From: Chromatocurvus halotolerans
GTDB lineage: Bacteria > Pseudomonadota > Gammaproteobacteria > Pseudomonadales > Halieaceae
Assembly (NCBI RefSeq): GCF_004340525.1
Contig: NZ_SLWX01000007.1
Span: 62,001-126,000, forward strand
Direction of reading: 5' to 3'
DNA length: 64,000 nucleotides
Shown: piece after piece, positions 24,941 through 33,997 of the stretch
Layout: every line of letters starts with the position of its first letter
Position numbering within the stretch: the stretch's first letter is position 1
The notes under the pieces: model-generated
Databases searched by the model: none
What the model was told of the DNA's origin: nothing
What the model saw: the letters and a program-made list of their open reading frames with translations, nothing else
Made by a program: the position numbers and the translations under genes

Positions 24941-26137
24941 CTAATGCGCCTGATCGTCTGCGCCATAGGTGGACCTCGCGGCGGTAATCGCGCTGCCGGG
25001 CGCCACCGAAATGGCACCCTGGCGCGAGAGTATGGATTCGAGCGCTGACAGACAGGTGAACACGTTGCGCGGCCGGCTGCTGTGTCCCATCAGACCGATA
25101 CGCCAGGTCTTCCCGGCCAGCGCGCCCAGACCGGCACCGATCTCCAGGTCAAACTCGGCCAGTAATGTTGAACGGACCGAGGCATCGTCGACCCCCTCGG
25201 GGATGCACACGGCGTTCAGCTGCGGCAGGCGATGCTCCGGCGCGACCGCCATCTCCAGACCAATGGCGCCGAGACCGGCAACCAGCGCTTCATGGTTGCG
25301 TCGATGACGCGCGTGTCCCGCTGCCAGTCCTTCTTCTTCTACCATCAGCAGCGATTCATGCAGCGCATACATCGCATTGACTGGCGCGGTGTGGTGGTAG
25401 GCGCGCTTGCTGTCGCCGTCCCAGTACGCCATCACCAGCTGCATGTCGAGGAACCAGCTCTGGACCTTGTGCGATCGCGATAGGATGCGCTCCACGGCGC
25501 GCGGACTAAAGGTGACCGGTGAGATGCCGGGCACACAGGACAGGCATTTCTGCGTGCCCGAATACACTGCATCTGCGCCCCAGGCATCCACCGCTACGGG
25601 AATGCCTGCCAGTCCGGTGACCGAATCGACGATGCTCAGCGCCCGGTTTTCGCGCGCGAGCGCACACAGCGCCGCCGCATCACTGCGCGCACCGGTGGAG
25701 GTTTCCGCATGCACGAAGGCCAGCAGGCTGGCCTGCGGATGGGCGGAGAATGCGGCCGCGACCTTGTCGACATCCACGGGCTTGCCCCAGGCATCCTCGA
25801 CCATCACTGCGGTCGCGCCGCAGCGTTCGACATTTTCCTTCATGCGCCCACCGAAAACCCCGTTCTGGCAGACAATGACGGTGTCGCCGGGCGATACCAG
25901 GTTCACAAAGCAGGCTTCCATGCCCGCAGAGCCGGGCGCCGAAATGGGCAGCGTCAGCGGGTTGTCGGTCTGGAAGACGTACTGCAGCTGCTTCTTGATG
26001 GCATCCATCAATTCGATGAAGCACGGATCCAGATGGCCTATAGTCGGCTGGGCGAGGGCGGCGAGCACCCGCGGCGGTACGTCCGAGGGGCCCGGCCCCA
26101 TCAGCGTTCGCTGCGGTGGATGGAAGCTGTGGTGCAT
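24941..26137 (-). CDS. Alanine-glyoxylate / serine-glyoxylate aminotransferase family
   Basis: A 398-residue class V PLP aminotransferase. 'TLMGPGPSDVPPRVLAALA' and 'GHLDPCFIELMD' are the N-terminal family blocks. 'PISAPGSAGMEA' and 'DSVTGLAGIPVAVDAWGAD' line the PLP site, and 'YSGTQKCLSCVPG' carries the PLP lysine. It transfers an amino group from alanine or serine to glyoxylate, giving glycine. The ATG at 26137 is chosen because the upstream 43-residue extension is Pro/Arg/Cys-rich and unlike the family. It lies 40 bases downstream of ppdK, whose product links pyruvate and PEP, so both may serve C2/C3 metabolism. Confidence 0.9.
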   Translation of the reverse strand: MHHSFHPPQRTLMGPGPSDVPPRVLAALAQPTIGHLDPCFIELMDAIKKQLQYVFQTDNPLTLPISAPGSAGMEACFVNLVSPGDTVIVCQNGVFGGRMKENVERCGATAVMVEDAWGKPVDVDKVAAAFSAHPQASLLAFVHAETSTGARSDAAALCALARENRALSIVDSVTGLAGIPVAVDAWGADAVYSGTQKCLSCVPGISPVTFSPRAVERILSRSHKVQSWFLDMQLVMAYWDGDSKRAYHHTAPVNAMYALHESLLMVEEEGLAAGHARHRRNHEALVAGLGAIGLEMAVAPEHRLPQLNAVCIPEGVDDASVRSTLLAEFDLEIGAGLGALAGKTWRIGLMGHSSRPRNVFTCLSALESILSRQGAISVAPGSAITAARSTYGADDQAH

Positions 26138-26177
26138 GCAACGGACTCCGTTTGTGGTCGGTGGTCGGACGGCTGCG

Positions 26178-28778
26178 TCAGCCTTCGGACAGCACCTGTG
26201 CCTGCGCCGCGGCAACCCGGGCCACGGGCAGTCGGAAGGGGCTGCAGGACACGTAGTCGAGGCCAAGGTCGTGGCAGAACTGTATCGAGCGCGGATCGCC
26301 GCCGTGCTCGCCGCAGATACCGTATTTGATGTTCTTGTTCGCGCCCCGGGATTCCTCCACCGCCATGCGCATCAGGCGGCCCACCGCGCGCTGGTCGAGG
26401 CTGACGAAGGGATCGTGCTCGATCAGCTTGTTCTCCAGATAATCGGGGATAAAGCGGCCGGCGTCGTCTCTCGAAAAACCGTAGGTCATCTGCGTCAGGT
26501 CATTGGTGCCGAAGCTCATGAACTCCACCTCGGGTGCCAGCCGGTCGGCGCCCAGGCAGGCGCGGGGTGTCTCCATCATGGTGCCGACCTTGTAGCGCAG
26601 CGACACGGACTTTTCCTTGAGCATCTTGCGGATGCTGCTGTCGATAATCTCTCCGATCAGGCGTATCTCGCGCACGTTGATGACCAGGGGAATCATGATT
26701 TCCGGGTAGGGCTGGTAGCCCTGCTCGATGGCCTCGATGGCGGCGCCAATAATGGCGCTGACCTGCATGCGGGTGATCTCGGGCATGACGACCGACAGGC
26801 GGCAGCCGCGGAAGCCGAGCATGGGGTTGACCTCGGACAGCGACGCCGCAGCCTCGCGGACCTCGTCCGCAGAGCGACCGAGTCGCTTCGCCAGCTCGAC
26901 CACATCCTCCTCGCCGTGGGGCAGGAACTCGTGCAGCGGCGGGTCAAGAAGGCGCACCGTCACCGGCAGGCCATCCATCACCTTGAACAGCGCCAGCAGA
27001 TCCTCCTGCTGGAAAACGCGCAGTTTCTGCAGGTAGGGCTCACGCTCATCCTTGTTGCGCGCCAGGATCATCGCGCGCATGAGATCAATCCGTTCGCGGT
27101 CGAAGAACATGTGTTCGGTGCGGCACAGGCCAATGCCTTCGGCGCCGAGCTCGCGCGCGCGCCGGGCGTCCTCGGGGGTTTCGGCATTCGCCCGGACTTT
27201 CAGGCGGCGATGGGTATCGGCCCAGGACAGGAGGGTCTGGAAGTCGTCACTGGAGCTGGCTTCGGTCTTGGGAATATCGCCGAGCATCACCTCGCCGCTG
27301 CTGCCGTCGAGGGTGATGACGTCGCCGCGCCTGATCACATGGCCGTCCCGCGTGGTGGCCGTTCCCGCTTCTATATTTACGTTCAACCCGGTAGCGCCGG
27401 TGATGGCACAGACGCCCATGCCCCGGGCGACGACGGCGGCGTGGGAGGTCATGCCGCCGAGCTCGGTCAGTATGCCCTGAGCAACTTTCATGCCGTGAAT
27501 GTCCTCCGGCGTCGTTTCCCGGCGTACCAGGATGACCGGGCGGCCGCCGCGAGCCACCTCTACCGCCTCGTCAGCCGAGAACACCACGTGTCCCGTTGCC
27601 CCTCCGGGGCTTGCCGGCAGGCCTGTGGCGACCACATCCTTTTTCGCGGCGGGGTCCACCATGGGATGCAGGAACGCCTCGACGTGCTCGGGAGATACCC
27701 GAAGCAGTGCCTCCTTCTCGTTGATCAGGCCCTCATTCACCATATCGACCGCGATCTTGATGGAGGCGCGCCCGGTGCGCTTGCCGCTGCGGGTCTGCAG
27801 CATGTAGAAGCGGCCTTCCTGAACCGTGAACTCGATGTCCTGCATGTCGCGGTAGTGCCTCTCGAGCAGGCGCTGGGTTTCATCGAGCTGCTGGTAGACC
27901 TCGGGAAGGCGATCCTGCAGCGTCGAGATCGGCTGCGGCGTGCGCGTGCCTGCCACGACATCCTCTCCTGCGGCATTGAACAGAAACTCGCCGAAAAAGG
28001 TGTGCTCGCCGGTAGAGGGGTTGCGGGTGAACGCCACGCCGGACCCGGAGTCATCGCCAAAATTGCCGAACACCATGGCCTGCACGGTCACCGCCGTGCC
28101 CAGCGAATCCGGGATGTTGTTCATTTCCCGGTAAACGTTGGCGCGGGGGGTATGCCAGGAGAGAAATACGGCTTCGACGGCCTTGCGCAGCTGCACGAAG
28201 GGATCCTGCGGAAAATCGGCAATGCCCTTGAAGATCTCGACAATGGCGCGCCAGTCTGCCGCGCTCATGTCGATATCGCTCTGGTAGCCCTGGGCGTGCT
28301 TGTAGCGCTCGATTTCCCGCTCGAACTGCGCGCCGTCGAGATCCATCACCACGTCGGCGAACATCTGGATAAAGCGTCGGTAGGAATCGTAGGCGAAGCG
28401 AGGGTTGCCGGTTTTCTTGGCAAGACCCTCGACAATGGCGTCGTTCAGCCCCAGGTTGAGAATCGTGTTCATCATGCCGGGCATCGAGATGGGCGCGCCG
28501 GAGCGCACCGAGAACAGCAGCGGATTCTCAGGATCGCCAAAGCGCGCATCCATCTTCTTCTCGACCAGGTCGAGAGCCACGCGATATTCCTGTTCCAGCA
28601 GATTCGGCAGATGGTTCCCGTTCTCGAAGAACTCCCGGCAGGTCGGCGTGGTGATGACAAAGCCGAAGGGCACAGGGAGACCCAGATTGGTCATTTCGCA
28701 GAGATTCGCGCCCTTGCCTCCCAGCAGGTCCCGATCGTCACGGTTGCCTTCATTGAACAGGTAAACGCGCTTTGCCAT
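26178..28778 (-). CDS. ppdK: Pyruvate, phosphate dikinase
   Basis: An 866-residue enzyme that reversibly makes PEP, AMP and PPi from pyruvate, ATP and Pi. The N-terminal ATP-grasp region starts 'FNEGNRDDRDLLGGKGANLC'. The central phosphohistidine domain has 'GGMTSHAAVVARGMGVCAI' with the catalytic His, and the C-terminal TIM barrel has 'GLCRTEHMFF', 'GTNDLTQMTYGFSRDD' and 'YGICGEHGGDP' with the catalytic Cys. Length fits the family (about 870-890). It is divergent from a lipoprotein gene. A very long open frame on the opposite strand across this gene is a GC-bias shadow. Confidence 0.96.
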   Translation of the reverse strand: MAKRVYLFNEGNRDDRDLLGGKGANLCEMTNLGLPVPFGFVITTPTCREFFENGNHLPNLLEQEYRVALDLVEKKMDARFGDPENPLLFSVRSGAPISMPGMMNTILNLGLNDAIVEGLAKKTGNPRFAYDSYRRFIQMFADVVMDLDGAQFEREIERYKHAQGYQSDIDMSAADWRAIVEIFKGIADFPQDPFVQLRKAVEAVFLSWHTPRANVYREMNNIPDSLGTAVTVQAMVFGNFGDDSGSGVAFTRNPSTGEHTFFGEFLFNAAGEDVVAGTRTPQPISTLQDRLPEVYQQLDETQRLLERHYRDMQDIEFTVQEGRFYMLQTRSGKRTGRASIKIAVDMVNEGLINEKEALLRVSPEHVEAFLHPMVDPAAKKDVVATGLPASPGGATGHVVFSADEAVEVARGGRPVILVRRETTPEDIHGMKVAQGILTELGGMTSHAAVVARGMGVCAITGATGLNVNIEAGTATTRDGHVIRRGDVITLDGSSGEVMLGDIPKTEASSSDDFQTLLSWADTHRRLKVRANAETPEDARRARELGAEGIGLCRTEHMFFDRERIDLMRAMILARNKDEREPYLQKLRVFQQEDLLALFKVMDGLPVTVRLLDPPLHEFLPHGEEDVVELAKRLGRSADEVREAAASLSEVNPMLGFRGCRLSVVMPEITRMQVSAIIGAAIEAIEQGYQPYPEIMIPLVINVREIRLIGEIIDSSIRKMLKEKSVSLRYKVGTMMETPRACLGADRLAPEVEFMSFGTNDLTQMTYGFSRDDAGRFIPDYLENKLIEHDPFVSLDQRAVGRLMRMAVEESRGANKNIKYGICGEHGGDPRSIQFCHDLGLDYVSCSPFRLPVARVAAAQAQVLSEG

Positions 28779-28822
28779 GGTCTCTCCCGATGCTGCCTGC
28801 GGCTTGAGTCAAGGAGCGCGAG

Positions 28823-28829
28823 TATACTG
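28823..28829 (+). promoter_or_regulatory. Candidate -10 element (TATACTG)
   Basis: TATACT followed by G lies in the ppdK/lipoprotein divergent spacer. No good -35 hexamer is seen 16-18 bp upstream. If used, transcription would start near 28835, which supports a translation start downstream of 28834. The same heptamer occurs upstream of acnB, miaE and glnS. Confidence 0.3.
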
Positions 28830-28872
28830 TTTCATGTACCATGCGTCATTTATCCCGGACGACAAGAAAACT

Positions 28873-29673
28873 ATGCGCGTGGTGTTATTCGAGGATCGCA
28901 GCGGGCGGTCAACGGGTCGTCGCTTGCCACTTACCGGCGGCCCCGACCGCGCCGCCCCCACCCGGTGGGGCCTGCGCAGGATGTCCGCGTGGTGCACTGC
29001 CGGCGTTGCCGCTTTTCTGGCGTCCTGCACGCAAACAGCGCAGGAGCGCAGTGAGCCATCCGTCGCTGCCCCCGTGGATTTTTCCGGCCACTGGGAACTG
29101 AATTTCGCCCAGAGCGATAACGTCCAGGCGCAGATGAGCGCCCTGGTGCGTAATCTGCGTAAACAGGCCGAGCGCCAGGCGGCAATGCGCAGTGAGCGAG
29201 GCGGCCGCGGAGGACCGGGTGTCGTACTCGGCGGGTCCGGCACGGACAGCGCACCCTCGGTGATCGGTCTCGCTCGCATGGCCGAGCTGATTACCGAATC
29301 ACAGTTGTTCGAAGTGGAGCAGAGCCGCACGCGAATACAGGTCAAGCGCGAGGGCAATTTCGCGTTGACCTGTGACTTTCTGCGCCAGGCGACCAGCGTG
29401 CGGGATCTCGGCGTGGGTCGCGAGGCCTGCGGCTGGGACGGCTCCCAGCTCGTGTTCCGCATCGCCCTGCCGGAGGGACTGTCAATCCGCCATCGCTTCA
29501 GCCTGGCGCCCTCGGGTGACCAGCTCGGCGTCTACACCACGGTATTCTCGGATCGCGTCAGCTCGCCGTTCAGTGTGCAGCGTGTCTACAACCGCTTCGA
29601 ACCCGGAGATCGCGGGTACCGCTGCGAAATGACGGTCACCCGTGGGCGGGTCTGCACGACGGAGAGCAAATGA
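28873..29673 (+). CDS. Predicted lipoprotein, unknown function
   Basis: A protein of about 266 residues if started at ATG 28873. A hydrophobic run 'MSAWCTAGVAAFLASC' ends in a lipobox-like 'LASC' (about residue 52). The basic 'RWGLRR' just before it would serve as n-region, so either the ATG at 28981 or an upstream start is possible. The mature part begins with 'DFSGHWELNFAQSDNVQ', a phrase common in periplasmic beta-barrel-like domains. It then has a Gly/Arg-rich stretch and late blocks with four Cys ('LTCDF', 'EACGW', 'YRCEM', 'RVCTTE') that could pair in the periplasm. The gene overlaps the next lipoprotein gene by 4 bp. The family is not recognised. Confidence 0.65.
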   Translation: MRVVLFEDRSGRSTGRRLPLTGGPDRAAPTRWGLRRMSAWCTAGVAAFLASCTQTAQERSEPSVAAPVDFSGHWELNFAQSDNVQAQMSALVRNLRKQAERQAAMRSERGGRGGPGVVLGGSGTDSAPSVIGLARMAELITESQLFEVEQSRTRIQVKREGNFALTCDFLRQATSVRDLGVGREACGWDGSQLVFRIALPEGLSIRHRFSLAPSGDQLGVYTTVFSDRVSSPFSVQRVYNRFEPGDRGYRCEMTVTRGRVCTTESK

Positions 29674-30812
29674 TGCGCGGCTGGCCGAATGTAATGGTGA
29701 TATGCCTGTGCGTCGCACTGCTGAGCGCCTGTTCGTCGGCCCCGACGTCGCGGTCCGCACGGGCGCCTGCGCCGGTGGACGCGACCTGGCCTGATCCGGT
29801 GGCAGAGACAGCATTGAAGCGCGCAGGCACATCGGCGAAGCAGCCTCTGCTGGACGTCGCCGTGCTGGTTTTCGACACTGGGCTCGATACCGTGCGGCAG
29901 GACGATGTCGACGCGGTTTTCGCCGAGGTTCGCAAGGCGGAATCCCTGTTTATTCCGGTACAGCTGCGCCGGGCGCTGGAGGAGAGCGGCCACTGGGGGG
30001 TCGTCCGCGTGGTGCCGGAGCGCCCTGATTCCGCGGCGCTCATTGTGTCGGGGAAGATTCTGCATGCCGATGGCCGCGATCTGGTGCTGTCAGTCATGGC
30101 TACCGATGCGGCCGGCCGTGAATGGCTGTCGCGAACCTACAGGGGGCGTACCACTGCCGATGACTATCCGGTTGCGGACGGCCGGGACCCCTTTGCAAGC
30201 GTCTATCACCAGATTGCCAACGACCTGCACGCGGTGCGCTCAGGCAGCGATGCCGCCGCTGTCGCCGCGTTGCCCGATATTGCGTTGATGCGCTTCGCCG
30301 AGCGCCTGGCACCCGCGGTATTTTCGGATTATCTCGAGCGCAACGCGTCGGGGCGCGTGGCGCTCACGGGCTTTCCCGCGGAGGGTGACACCATGCTGCA
30401 GCGGGTGCGACGCCTGCAGCGCCAGGAAAATCTGTTTATCGACACTGTGGACGAACAGTACCGCGTCCTGGTAGAGGATTTTGCCCCTACCTACCACCTG
30501 TGGCGGGAGTACAGCCGCGAACTTGTCGTGTATGAGGAAGACTACGTGGCGCGGCAGTCCCAGCGAGAGATACAGAGCCGGCGGGGGACGTTTTCAGCGA
30601 TGCAGCAGACCTACAACACCTTTCGCCGGGCGAAGGTGCATGAGCAGGACCTGTATGAGCTGGCCACCGGCTTCGACAATGAGGTGACCGCAACGGTTGT
30701 CGATGTCGACGACCGCATCTTTCGGCTCCAGGGGTCACTGCGCGAGCAGTTTGTCGAATGGCGCAGTCTGCTGGAGCGGATATTTGCCCTGGAGGCCGGT
30801 CCGACGTCATGA
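29670..30812 (+). CDS. Predicted lipoprotein, unknown function
   Basis: A 380-residue lipoprotein. The signal peptide 'VMVICLCVALLSACSS' has a clear lipobox 'LSAC' with Cys near residue 21. The first domain (about 60-200, 'LDVAVLVFDTGLD', 'ESLFIPVQLRRALEESGHWGVVRVVPE') looks like an alpha/beta fold often seen in periplasmic assembly proteins. The C-terminal half is helical, with 'WREYSRELVVYEEDYV' and 'QQTYNTFRRAKVHEQDL'. The ATG overlaps the preceding lipoprotein stop (ATGA), and its own stop overlaps the rlmKL start (ATGA), so three genes are coupled. Function unknown; an envelope complex of the two lipoproteins is plausible. Confidence 0.75.
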   Translation: MMRGWPNVMVICLCVALLSACSSAPTSRSARAPAPVDATWPDPVAETALKRAGTSAKQPLLDVAVLVFDTGLDTVRQDDVDAVFAEVRKAESLFIPVQLRRALEESGHWGVVRVVPERPDSAALIVSGKILHADGRDLVLSVMATDAAGREWLSRTYRGRTTADDYPVADGRDPFASVYHQIANDLHAVRSGSDAAAVAALPDIALMRFAERLAPAVFSDYLERNASGRVALTGFPAEGDTMLQRVRRLQRQENLFIDTVDEQYRVLVEDFAPTYHLWREYSRELVVYEEDYVARQSQREIQSRRGTFSAMQQTYNTFRRAKVHEQDLYELATGFDNEVTATVVDVDDRIFRLQGSLREQFVEWRSLLERIFALEAGPTS

Positions 30813-33022
30813 ATGCCGATACGACGCGCGAATACCTCGCCCTGTGCCCGCGTGGGATTGGTTCCCTGCTGACGCACGAACTTGCCGCCCTGGGAGCAAC
30901 CGGTGTGCGCGAGACCCCGGCAGGGGTTTTCTTTGCCGGCAGTCGGGCGACGCTTTACCGTGCCTGTCTCTGGTCGCGGCTGGCCAACCGGATACTCCTG
31001 CCTCTGGCGGATTTCGAGGCGACAGACCCCGACGCACTGTATCGGGGCCTGAGGGAGATAGCCTGGCCTGAGCTGTTTTCGGCGCACAGCTCCTTCGCCG
31101 TGGACTTTCATGGCCAGACACCGGCAATTCGCAACACGCAGTTCGGGGCCCAGCGCAGCAAGGACGCCATCGTCGATACCTTCAGGGATCGCGGCCAGCC
31201 GAGGCCGGATGTCAACCGACGTCAGGCGGATATCCGTGTCAGTGTGCAGCTGTTCAAGGGACTCGCCAGAGTGGCGCTGGATCTGTGTGGCGGCAGCCTG
31301 CACCAGCGGGGGTATCGGGTTCGCGCCGGTGACGCGCCGCTCAAGGAGAATCTTGCGGCGGCGCTGCTGTTGCGGGCGGACTGGCCGGGGATGGCCGCCC
31401 GCGGCGGTGCCCTGGTTGACCCGATGTGCGGATCTGCGACCTTGCTTATCGAAGGGGCATTGATGGCCGCAGATCATGCCCCCGGACTCTCACGCCAGCG
31501 CTTTGCGTTCGAGGCCTGGCTTGCCCACGATGCCCGGCAGTGGGAGGCGGTGCTGGGTGATGCCCGCTCCCGCGCGGCGAGGGGACTGGAGCGGGAGCTC
31601 CCGGAAATTCGCGGCTACGACGCCGATCCGGCTGTCGTGCGCTACGCGCAGGCCAATATTGCAGCGGCAGGTCTGCAGCGCCATGTCAGGGTGAGCTGCA
31701 AGCCCCTCGCTGAGCTTCGCCGGCCCAGCCACCGGCCGATGTCCCAGGGGCTGGTGATCTGCAACCCGCCCTATGGCGAGCGCCTGGGGGAAAAAGCCTC
31801 GCTGCGGCATCTGTATCAGCGTCTCGGACAGGTTCTGCACGACGAATTCGATGGCTGGGACGCGGCGGTATTTACCGCTGATCTTGAGCTGGGACGGGCG
31901 ATCGGACTGCGCAGTCACCGGCAGTATGCGCTTTACAACGGTGCGCTGAAGTCGTCACTGCTGCTGTTTGCGCTGCGCGACAATCGCCTGCGGGACGCGC
32001 CGCTGCAGCGCGAGCCGCAGAGCGCGGAAGCCACAGACAACGCGCCGTCGCAGGACAGGACTGCGCTCAGCGAGGGCGCGGTCATGTTTGCCAACCGTCT
32101 GCGCAAGAATCGTCGGCATCTGGCCAACTGGGTGAAGCGCAACGGGATTGAGTGCTACCGCGTTTACGACGCCGACATGCCCGAGTACGCGGTGGCGGTC
32201 GATATCTATGCGGACTGGGTACATATCGCGGAATACGCGGCACCGGCCGGCGTCGATCCCGAGGCGGCCCGGCTTCGTCTCGAGGATGTCCTGCAGGCGG
32301 TACCCGACGCGCTGGCTATTGCGCCATCGCACATCGTTCTCAAACAGCGTCAGCGGCAGCGCGGAACGGCCCAGTACACGCGTCAGGACAGCAGCGACCG
32401 ACTGCTGACGGTGAGAGAGGGGCAGGCGTCACTCCTGGTCAACCTTCAGGATTACCTCGATACCGGCCTGTTTCTGGATCATCGATCCCTGCGTCGTCGT
32501 CTTGCCGAGGAGGCCCGTGGACGGGATTTCCTCAATCTCTTCTGTTACACCGGCTCCGCGACGGTGCACGCGGCACTGGGCGGCGCCCGTTCGACCACCA
32601 GCGTCGACATGTCGAACACCTACCTCGACTGGTTGCGCAAAAATCTGGCGCGTAACGGACTGGCAGAGAATCGTCACCACCTTGTGCGTGACGATGCCCG
32701 AGCCTGGCTGGAGCGCGGTGGCCAGGACGCCGATCTCATCCTGCTGGATCCGCCATCGTTCTCCAACTCGAAGCGACTGGAAGACGTCTTTGACCTGCAG
32801 CGTGATCACCCGGCGCTGATCCGGTCCACCATGCGGCGACTGCGTCCCGACGGCGTGATGTACTTTTCCAACAACAAGCGCAGGTTTCAGCTGGACCCGG
32901 CCATGGCCGAAGAGTTCTGCTGTGAGGACGTCACTGCACAGACTCTGGATCCCGATTTTCGTCGGGGCAAGAAGCCACATGTCTGCTTTCGTTTCTCGCA
33001 TCGCCACGGGGCGTTGTCATGA
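30809..33022 (+). CDS. rlmL: Bifunctional 23S rRNA methyltransferase RlmKL
   Basis: A 737-residue fusion of RlmL (m2G2445) and RlmK (m7G2069). An N-terminal THUMP domain (about 1-160) is followed by the RlmL methyltransferase with 'DPMCGSATLLIEGALMA' and 'VICNPPYGERLGEKASLRHL' (NPPY motif). The C-terminal RlmK part (about 430-737) has 'FLNLFCYTGSATVHAALGGA', 'SVDMSNTYLDWLRKNL' and 'LILLDPPSFSNSKR'. Length matches E. coli RlmKL (about 702). The ATG at 30809 overlaps the lipoprotein stop by 4 bp. It methylates the helix 74 region of 23S rRNA during assembly. Confidence 0.96.
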   Translation: MNADTTREYLALCPRGIGSLLTHELAALGATGVRETPAGVFFAGSRATLYRACLWSRLANRILLPLADFEATDPDALYRGLREIAWPELFSAHSSFAVDFHGQTPAIRNTQFGAQRSKDAIVDTFRDRGQPRPDVNRRQADIRVSVQLFKGLARVALDLCGGSLHQRGYRVRAGDAPLKENLAAALLLRADWPGMAARGGALVDPMCGSATLLIEGALMAADHAPGLSRQRFAFEAWLAHDARQWEAVLGDARSRAARGLERELPEIRGYDADPAVVRYAQANIAAAGLQRHVRVSCKPLAELRRPSHRPMSQGLVICNPPYGERLGEKASLRHLYQRLGQVLHDEFDGWDAAVFTADLELGRAIGLRSHRQYALYNGALKSSLLLFALRDNRLRDAPLQREPQSAEATDNAPSQDRTALSEGAVMFANRLRKNRRHLANWVKRNGIECYRVYDADMPEYAVAVDIYADWVHIAEYAAPAGVDPEAARLRLEDVLQAVPDALAIAPSHIVLKQRQRQRGTAQYTRQDSSDRLLTVREGQASLLVNLQDYLDTGLFLDHRSLRRRLAEEARGRDFLNLFCYTGSATVHAALGGARSTTSVDMSNTYLDWLRKNLARNGLAENRHHLVRDDARAWLERGGQDADLILLDPPSFSNSKRLEDVFDLQRDHPALIRSTMRRLRPDGVMYFSNNKRRFQLDPAMAEEFCCEDVTAQTLDPDFRRGKKPHVCFRFSHRHGALS

Positions 33023-33474
33023 AGACTCTGCTTATTGCCTACCACAGCCAGAGCGGTGCCAGCGCGGCCCTGGCGCTCGCCGCCGCCGCCGGGGCAAGAG
33101 CCAGCGGTGAGCTGGCTGTCCGCTGCGGCCGATGTGCGGACCTGGGCAGTGCCGACCTGGCGCGGGTGGATGCACTGCTGCTGGTCTGTGCCGAAAACAA
33201 CGGGCGTCTCAACGGCGGCGCGAAGGATTTTCTCGACCGCATTTTTTACCCGACGATAGCCAGGGGTCTGGTGCTGCCCTACGGATTGCTGATCAGCGCC
33301 GGCAGCGACGGTCAGGGCGCGGTCGCCGAGGCGCAGCGGATATTCAAGGGTATTCCCTTTACACCGGCGACCGAGCCGCAAATACTCCACGGTCTGCCGG
33401 ATGCTCAGGCACTCGATGTTGCCCGGGAATTCGGTGAAGCTTTCGCCACGGGAGTGGCGATGGCCATTTTCTGA
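33019..33474 (+). CDS. Flavodoxin-like protein
   Basis: A 151-residue protein with a flavodoxin fold. 'TLLIAYHSQSGASAALA' is the FMN phosphate loop (T/S-x-T/S-G pattern), 'VDALLLVCAENNGRLNGGAK' the second FMN-contact loop, and 'LLISAGSDGQGAV' a later strand-turn. It probably acts as an FMN-binding electron carrier or NAD(P)H:quinone reductase-like protein. The ATG overlaps the rlmKL stop (ATGA), so it belongs to the same operon. The partner is unknown. Confidence 0.8.
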   Translation: MKTLLIAYHSQSGASAALALAAAAGARASGELAVRCGRCADLGSADLARVDALLLVCAENNGRLNGGAKDFLDRIFYPTIARGLVLPYGLLISAGSDGQGAVAEAQRIFKGIPFTPATEPQILHGLPDAQALDVAREFGEAFATGVAMAIF

Positions 33475-33523
33475 TCGCTCTGCCGCAACGGCCGCAGACG
33501 GCCAACACAAACAGGAGGAAACC

Positions 33524-33997
33524 TTGTCACCAGATAGCGTACCCGAGGGCTTTGAGCTCATGCCGGAAGGCCTGGCCTACAGCGACAGTCTTCAACCCTA
33601 TTACCGCTGTGTGGGGGCCAACCGGGAGTTGATGTTCGGTCTTCGCGTGCTCGACCAGCACTGCAACCTCATGGGGATATGCCATGGCGGCGCCCTCATG
33701 ACACTGGCGGATATTGCCGCGGCATCAACAGTGAGTTCGCAACTCGAAGCCCCCCGCGGTCTGCCCACCGTCAGCCTGTCTTTCGATTTCATCGCCCCTG
33801 GCCGCAAGGGCAGCTGGCTGCAGACACACACGGATCACGTGGAGACAAAGCGTCGCTTCGGTTTCTGCTCGGGTGTGATTCGCGATGGTGACAAGGTCAT
33901 CGCCCGCTACAGCGGCACGTTCTACATCCCTGATCATCAGGGCGTTTGGAAGGACGATGCCGGTCGCGCCGCTGCCGCGAAAATCTTCAGTGTCTGA
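33524..33997 (+). CDS. PaaI-family hotdog-fold thioesterase
   Basis: A 157-residue hotdog thioesterase hydrolysing acyl-CoA. 'NLMGICHGGALMTLADIAAA' is the PaaI/YdiI active-site motif (HGG plus downstream Asp), and 'TVSLSFDFIAPGRKGSWLQT' the dimer strand. The start is a TTG at 33524, supported by a strong AGGAGGA site (33513-33519) four bases upstream. The next in-frame ATG lies inside the conserved region. Its end overlaps the convergent LysR gene by 11 bp. Confidence 0.88.
   Translation: MSPDSVPEGFELMPEGLAYSDSLQPYYRCVGANRELMFGLRVLDQHCNLMGICHGGALMTLADIAAASTVSSQLEAPRGLPTVSLSFDFIAPGRKGSWLQTHTDHVETKRRFGFCSGVIRDGDKVIARYSGTFYIPDHQGVWKDDAGRAAAAKIFSV

Noticed and set aside
25407-29054. A 1215-codon open frame on the plus strand
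   Set aside because: It is antisense to the class V aminotransferase and ppdK, which both have clear family motifs. The translation is rich in His, Ala and Gly with no domain, a typical GC-bias shadow.
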